In this document: one piece after another, positions 1 through 5,842 of the stretch
Layout of the letters: the number at the start of each line of letters is the position of its first letter
How positions within the stretch are numbered: position 1 is the stretch's first letter
Assembly (NCBI GenBank): GCA_000193795.2
Contig: AEPI01000088.1
Location: 1-5,842, forward strand
Origin: Neisseria lactamica NS19
GTDB lineage: Bacteria > Pseudomonadota > Gammaproteobacteria > Burkholderiales > Neisseriaceae
Length of the DNA stretch: 5,842 nt
Reading direction: 5' to 3'
The notes under the pieces: model-generated
Told to the model about the DNA's origin: nothing
The model's input: the letters and a program-made list of their open reading frames with translations, nothing else
Database searches by the model: none
Made by a program: the position numbers and the translations under genes

Positions 1-95
1 GGGCCTCACACTGTTTGAAAGACAGACAAGATAATGTTTCGAACATTGTCCTGTCGGTTTCTTTGAAGCAGACCAGAAGTTAAAAAGTTAGAGAT
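1..95 (+). other. rRNA operon transcribed leader (5' external spacer), partial
   Basis: This is the stretch before the mature 16S 5' end; it would be removed during rRNA maturation. It contains a hairpin: outer arms GACAG (21-25) and CTGTC (51-55), an A-U/C-G step (26-27 with 48-49), and inner arms AATGTT (33-38) and AACATT (42-47) around a TCG loop. No rrn promoter and no leader boxA are visible, so both probably lie upstream of the window. I looked for a long duplex between this leader and the 16S-tRNA spacer that would form the 16S processing stalk. I found only a weak match of about seven pairs (58-64 with 1644-1650), so the main pairing partner may lie upstream. Confidence 0.75.
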
Positions 96-1814
<1,719 letters not shown>

Positions 1815-1819
1815 ATAAC

Positions 1820-1895
1820 GGGGGCATAGCTCAGTTGGTAGAGCACCTGCTTTGCAAGCAGGGGGTCATCGGTTCGATCCCGTTTGCCTCCACCA
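1820..1895 (+). tRNA. alaT: tRNA-Ala, anticodon UGC
   Basis: A 76-base tRNA five bases after tRNA-Ile, with encoded CCA (1893-1895). The acceptor stem GGGGGCA (1820-1826) pairs with TGCCTCC (1885-1891) with one G-T wobble. The second base pair is G-C and the wobble falls at the third pair, G3-U70, which is the identity element read by alanyl-tRNA synthetase. The anticodon stem CCTGC (1846-1850) pairs with GCAGG (1858-1862) around TTTGCAA, giving anticodon TGC at 1853-1855. The T arm contains GGTTCGATCC. It is part of the rRNA precursor. The gene symbol is borrowed from E. coli usage. Confidence 0.98.
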
Positions 1896-1969
1896 AAACT
1901 TTACAAATGAAAGCAAGTCTGCTACTTTTGGCAGCTTATTTTGATTTGCGAAGTAGAATAACGACGCAT

Positions 1970-1981
1970 CGATCTTTAACA
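1970..1981 (+). promoter_or_regulatory. boxA-like antitermination signal in the spacer
   Basis: CGATCTTTAACA matches the E. coli rrn boxA core TGCTCTTTAACA at all but two or three bases, and it sits between tRNA-Ala and 23S, where E. coli also has a second boxA. In transcribed RNA, boxA is bound by NusB-NusE (S10), which loads the antitermination complex that keeps RNA polymerase going through untranslated rRNA. The match and position are seen in the sequence; function is inferred from E. coli. Confidence 0.65.
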
Positions 1982-1998
1982 AATTGGAAAGCCGAAAT

Positions 1999-2029
1999 CA
2001 ACAAACAAAGACAAAGCGTTTGTTTTGAT
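1999..2029 (+). repeat. Inverted repeat / hairpin in the spacer
   Basis: AACAAAC (2000-2006) is complementary to GTTTGTT (2018-2024). The pairing extends outward (ATC 1997-1999 with GAT 2027-2029) past a two-base bulge. An alternative shorter fold, ACAAA (2011-2015) with TTTGT (2019-2023), competes with it. The right edge overlaps the next hairpin, so the two may be mutually exclusive. Confidence 0.5.
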
Positions 2030-2056
2030 TTTTACCCTTTGCAAAGGATAAAAATC
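2027..2056 (+). repeat. Long AT-rich inverted repeat / hairpin in the spacer
   Basis: GATTTTTA (2027-2034) pairs with TAAAAATC (2049-2056). After one C-A mismatch (2035/2048), CCTTT (2036-2040) pairs with AAAGG (2043-2047), with TTTGCAAA at the tip. It is immediately followed by the overlapping palindrome CTCCCGGGAG (2056-2065). There is no downstream T-run, so it is not a terminator. A processing or folding role is inference. Confidence 0.6.
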
Positions 2057-2108
2057 TCCCGGGAGGGAAAAGAAGACAAACACGGAATTTGGGTGATGAT
2101 TGTATCGA

Positions 2109-2140
2109 CTTAATCCTGAAACACAAAAGGCAGGATTAAG
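2109..2140 (+). repeat. Perfect 10-bp hairpin in the spacer
   Basis: CTTAATCCTG (2109-2118) is exactly complementary to CAGGATTAAG (2131-2140), with a 12-base A-rich loop. No T-run follows, so it is not a terminator. It probably folds in the rRNA precursor; its specific job is not evident. Confidence 0.65.
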
Positions 2141-2184
2141 GCACAACAAAGCAGTAAGCTTTATCAAAGTAGGAAATTCAAGTT

Positions 2185-2209
2185 TGATGTTCTAGTCAAC
2201 GGAACATCA
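2185..2209 (+). repeat. 8-bp hairpin upstream of the 23S processing arm
   Basis: TGATGTTC (2185-2192) is complementary to GAACATCA (2202-2209) around a nine-base loop. Two more G-U pairs are possible outward. It lies 12 bases before the left arm of the 23S processing duplex and could stack on or help nucleate that stem (inference). Confidence 0.6.
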
Positions 2210-2221
2210 GGCAAAGTCAGA

Positions 2222-2240
2222 GAAGTTCTTGAAATGATAG

Positions 2241-2247
<7 letters not shown>
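2222..2247 (+). repeat. 23S processing duplex, left arm
   Basis: These 26 bases pair with 5124-5149 to close the 23S precursor into one loop. GAAGTTCTT (2222-2230) pairs with AAGAACTTC (5141-5149); there is a single G-G mismatch (2231/5140); AAATGATAGAGTCAAG (2232-2247) then pairs perfectly with CTTGACTCTATCATTT (5124-5139). The innermost part is helix 1 of mature 23S. By analogy with E. coli, RNase III cuts the extended part. Confidence 0.85.
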
Positions 2248-5123
<2,876 letters not shown>

Positions 5124-5132
<9 letters not shown>

Positions 5133-5149
5133 ATCATTTGAAGAACTTC
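5124..5149 (+). repeat. 23S processing duplex, right arm
   Basis: Complement of 2222-2247: sixteen perfect pairs, one G-G mismatch at 5140, then nine more. The first nine bases (to 5132) belong to mature 23S and the rest is spacer trimmed after the cut. Pairing stops at 5150, where A faces A. Confidence 0.85.
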
Positions 5150-5225
5150 AAAGATAAAGGCTTACTGACTGATTCAGTCATCACCGGATATATTGATTAA
5201 GGCTTTACCGATTTGTAACAGTTTG
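5133..5225 (+). other. 23S-5S spacer with odd palindrome and possible RNase E site
   Basis: This 93-base spacer begins with the outer part of the 23S processing arm. TGACTGA (5166-5172) and TCAGTCA (5174-5180) form a perfect 15-base odd palindrome that can fold as a six-pair hairpin with an ATT loop. The heptamer AAGGCTT occurs twice (5157-5163 and 5199-5205), the second continuing TTACCGA and the first TACTGA, an imperfect direct repeat. The last bases, AACAGTTTG (5217-5225), align with the E. coli stretch ACAGAAUU where RNase E cuts ahead of 5S. That role here is inferred. Confidence 0.65.
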
Positions 5226-5342
5226 AGTTTGGCGGCCATAGCGAGTTGGCCCCACGCCTTCCCATCCCGAACAGGACCGTGAAACGACTCAGCGCCGATG
5301 ATAGTGTGGTTCTTCCATGCGAAAGTAGGTCACTGCCAAACA
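5226..5342 (+). rRNA. rrf: 5S ribosomal RNA
   Basis: The small RNA of the 50S central protuberance. It aligns with E. coli 5S from GGCGGCCATAGCG (5231-5243) through CCCATCCCGAACAGG, GTGAAACG, AGCGCCGATGATAGTGTGG and TTCCATGCGAAAGTAGG to CTGCCAAAC. Terminal helix I is GTTTGGC (5227-5233) with GCCAAAC (5335-5341), which sets the ends to within one or two bases. The length of about 117 is slightly below E. coli 120, as expected for this group. It is the last gene of the rRNA operon, with an intrinsic terminator beginning nine bases later. Confidence 0.96.
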
Positions 5343-5350
5343 CCCATTCA

Positions 5351-5378
5351 AAAAACCCCCGGATACCCGGGGGTTTTT
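5351..5378 (+). terminator. Intrinsic terminator of the rRNA operon
   Basis: AAAAACCCCCGG (5351-5362) and CCGGGGGTTTTT (5367-5378) form a perfect 12-pair stem around the loop ATAC. The core is seven G-C pairs followed by five T, a textbook Rho-independent terminator nine bases after 5S. The A-run on the left mirrors the T-run, so it could also stop transcription arriving from the right. It separates the rRNA operon from comE. It does not contain the Neisseria DNA uptake sequence, although terminators in this genus often do. Confidence 0.95.
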
Positions 5379-5454
5379 GCCTTGCCCGGAAGGAATGTCG
5401 GGGACGGCGGGACGGCATCCGTACGGTGTCCGGCCGGGTTTGCGGAGGAGAGGC

Positions 5455-5483
5455 TTGAAACTTTGGGATATTCATTTTAGAAT
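5455..5483 (+). promoter_or_regulatory. Predicted sigma-70 promoter of comE
   Basis: The -35 box TTGAAA (5455-5460) and -10 box TAGAAT (5478-5483) are separated by exactly 17 bases; each differs from consensus at one or two positions. Transcription would start near 5490, giving a leader of about 54 bases before comE. The AT-rich box region stands out from the GC-rich flank at 5379-5450. It lies after the rRNA terminator, which supports separate transcription of comE. Confidence 0.75.
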
Positions 5484-5498
5484 GACGCTTTTTATCGT

Positions 5499-5518
5499 CC
5501 GCAGGATGCGGTTTTATT
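5499..5518 (+). other. Short hairpin plus T-rich run in comE leader
   Basis: CCGC (5499-5502) pairs with GCGG (5508-5511) around AGGAT, followed by TTTTATT. This has the shape of a very weak intrinsic terminator inside the predicted 5' leader. Four pairs is marginal; it could be a small attenuating or stabilising hairpin, or chance. Confidence 0.25.
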
Positions 5519-5531
5519 GTTTGCAACCTTT

Positions 5532-5537
5532 AAAGGA
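5532..5537 (+). promoter_or_regulatory. Shine-Dalgarno of comE, inside a palindrome
   Basis: AAAGGA lies six bases before the ATG at 5544 and complements the 16S anti-Shine-Dalgarno region. It overlaps the 10-base palindrome CCTTTAAAGG (5527-5536). This fixes the chosen start; the next in-frame ATG (codon 4) lacks a better site and would remove the lysines that begin the signal peptide. Confidence 0.8.
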
Positions 5538-5543
5538 AAAACC

Positions 5544-5842
5544 ATGAAGAAAATGTTTGTGCTGTTCTGTATGCTGTTCTCCTGCGCCTTCTCCCTTGCG
5601 GCGGTAAACGTCAATACCGCCTCGCAGCAGGAGCTGGAGGCGCTGCCGGGGATAGGCCCTGCGAAGGCGAAGGCCATTGCGGAATACCGCGCGCAAAACG
5701 GCGCGTTCAAGTCTGTGGACGATTTGACCAAGGTGAAGGGTATCGGCCCCGCGGTGCTGGCAAAGCTGAAGGATCAGGCTTCGGTCGGCGCGCCCGCTCC
5801 CAAAGCCCCCGCCAAACCGGCAACGCACGCAGTGAAAAAATA
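5544..5842 (+). CDS. comE: ComE, periplasmic competence DNA-binding protein (ComEA family)
   Basis: 99 codons are visible (MKKMFVLF...HAVKK); the window ends at TA, the first two bases of the stop codon, so the protein is complete at 99 residues. ComE binds incoming double-stranded DNA in the periplasm during type IV pilus-dependent transformation and prevents it from sliding back out through the PilQ pore. Residues 1-19 or 1-20 are a Sec signal peptide (KK, hydrophobic core, SLA or LAA cleavage motif). VNVNTAS (21-27) opens the ComEA domain. Two helix-hairpin-helix motifs follow, LPGIGPAKAKAI (34-45) and VKGIGPAVLAKL (64-75), with the linker YRAQNGAF and DDL. A Pro/Ala/Lys tail (83-99) ends the chain. 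The mature protein is strongly basic (about 12 Lys/Arg against 6 Asp/Glu), as expected for non-specific DNA binding. It is very close to my memory of gonococcal ComE, also 99 residues. It has its own promoter and sits 165 bases after the rRNA terminator. In the gonococcus, one comE copy follows each of four rrn operons, so paralogues are likely elsewhere in this genome. Confidence 0.96.
   Translation, partial: MKKMFVLFCMLFSCAFSLAAVNVNTASQQELEALPGIGPAKAKAIAEYRAQNGAFKSVDDLTKVKGIGPAVLAKLKDQASVGAPAPKAPAKPATHAVKK

Larger units (their letters stand above)
1896..2240 (+). other. tRNA-Ala-23S internal transcribed spacer
   Basis: This 345-base AT-rich spacer has no gene; short open frames crossing it start inside tRNA-Ala or run antisense, without a credible start site. 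It holds a boxA-like antitermination signal near 1971-1981 and a series of inverted repeats listed separately (1999-2029, 2027-2056, 2109-2140, 2185-2209). It ends with the left arm of the 23S processing duplex. A perfect palindrome CTCCCGGGAG lies at 2056-2065. In Neisseria this spacer is known to vary between strains and species. Confidence 0.85.

Noticed and set aside
1835..2113. A 92-codon plus-strand frame starting in tRNA-Ala and crossing the spacer.
   Set aside because: Its start lies inside the tRNA, there is no Shine-Dalgarno, and the hairpins and boxA of the spacer explain the sequence better.
5413..5432. Palindrome CCGTACGG with outer CGG/CCG arms in the GC-rich spacer before comE.
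   Set aside because: The arms are interrupted by three mismatches on each side and there is no link to a known operator; short GC palindromes are expected by chance in such sequence.
5246..5480. Plus-strand frames of 60-70 codons running from 5S through the terminator.
   Set aside because: They start inside 5S and pass through a strong intrinsic terminator; nothing suggests translation.
5574..5585. LFSC at ComE residues 11-14 as a possible lipoprotein lipobox.
   Set aside because: Phe at the -2 position is atypical, the preceding core is short, and hydrophobic residues continue to the better SLA/LAA cleavage site; ComE is known as a soluble periplasmic protein.
5514..5828. A 104-codon minus-strand frame opposite comE, and a second at 5492-5731.
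   Set aside because: They are shadows of comE on the other strand; the plus-strand product has a clear signal peptide and two helix-hairpin-helix motifs.

Overview
The window holds one complete ribosomal RNA operon of a Neisseria-type betaproteobacterium, read left to right, followed by the competence gene comE. The genus call has two bases. The 16S signature stretches (TGAACATAAGAG at the 5' end, ATTGAACGCTGGCGGCATGC just inside) are familiar from Neisseria. A ComE-like gene directly behind an rRNA operon is also a known Neisseria arrangement: in N. gonorrhoeae each of the four rrn operons is followed by a comE copy. The species is not settled. The 16S variable loops (about 165-200, 225-310, 540-590) differ from what I remember of N. 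meningitidis and N. gonorrhoeae, so a commensal Neisseria or a close relative is more likely than either pathogen.

Layout: 1-95 is transcribed leader with a hairpin (the rrn promoters lie upstream of the window). 16S rRNA is about 96-1639. A 98-base spacer with one strong hairpin follows, then tRNA-Ile(GAU) 1738-1814 and tRNA-Ala(UGC) 1820-1895, both with encoded CCA. The spacer 1896-2240 has no gene but holds a boxA-like antitermination signal, several hairpins and the left arm of the 23S processing stalk. 23S rRNA is about 2241-5132, followed by a 93-base spacer, 5S rRNA (about 5226-5342) and a strong intrinsic terminator at 5351-5378. A monocistronic unit then begins: a near-consensus sigma-70 promoter (5455-5483), a leader of about 54 bases, a Shine-Dalgarno and comE from 5544, whose stop codon is cut by the window edge after 99 codons.

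The RNA genes form a single precursor. A long duplex brackets the 23S for RNase III-type cutting, and tRNA ends and an AU-rich site before the 5S would be trimmed by the usual RNases. ComE is a secreted helix-hairpin-helix DNA-binding protein that pulls transforming DNA into the periplasm. It has no ribosomal role, and the terminator plus its own promoter suggest it is transcribed independently of the rRNA.

I see no mobile element, CRISPR array or undescribed gene system. The protein-length open frames inside the rRNA genes are chance. The points worth a second look are the rrn-comE coupling, the conservation contrast between ComE and the 16S variable loops, and small structured elements in the spacers and the comE leader.
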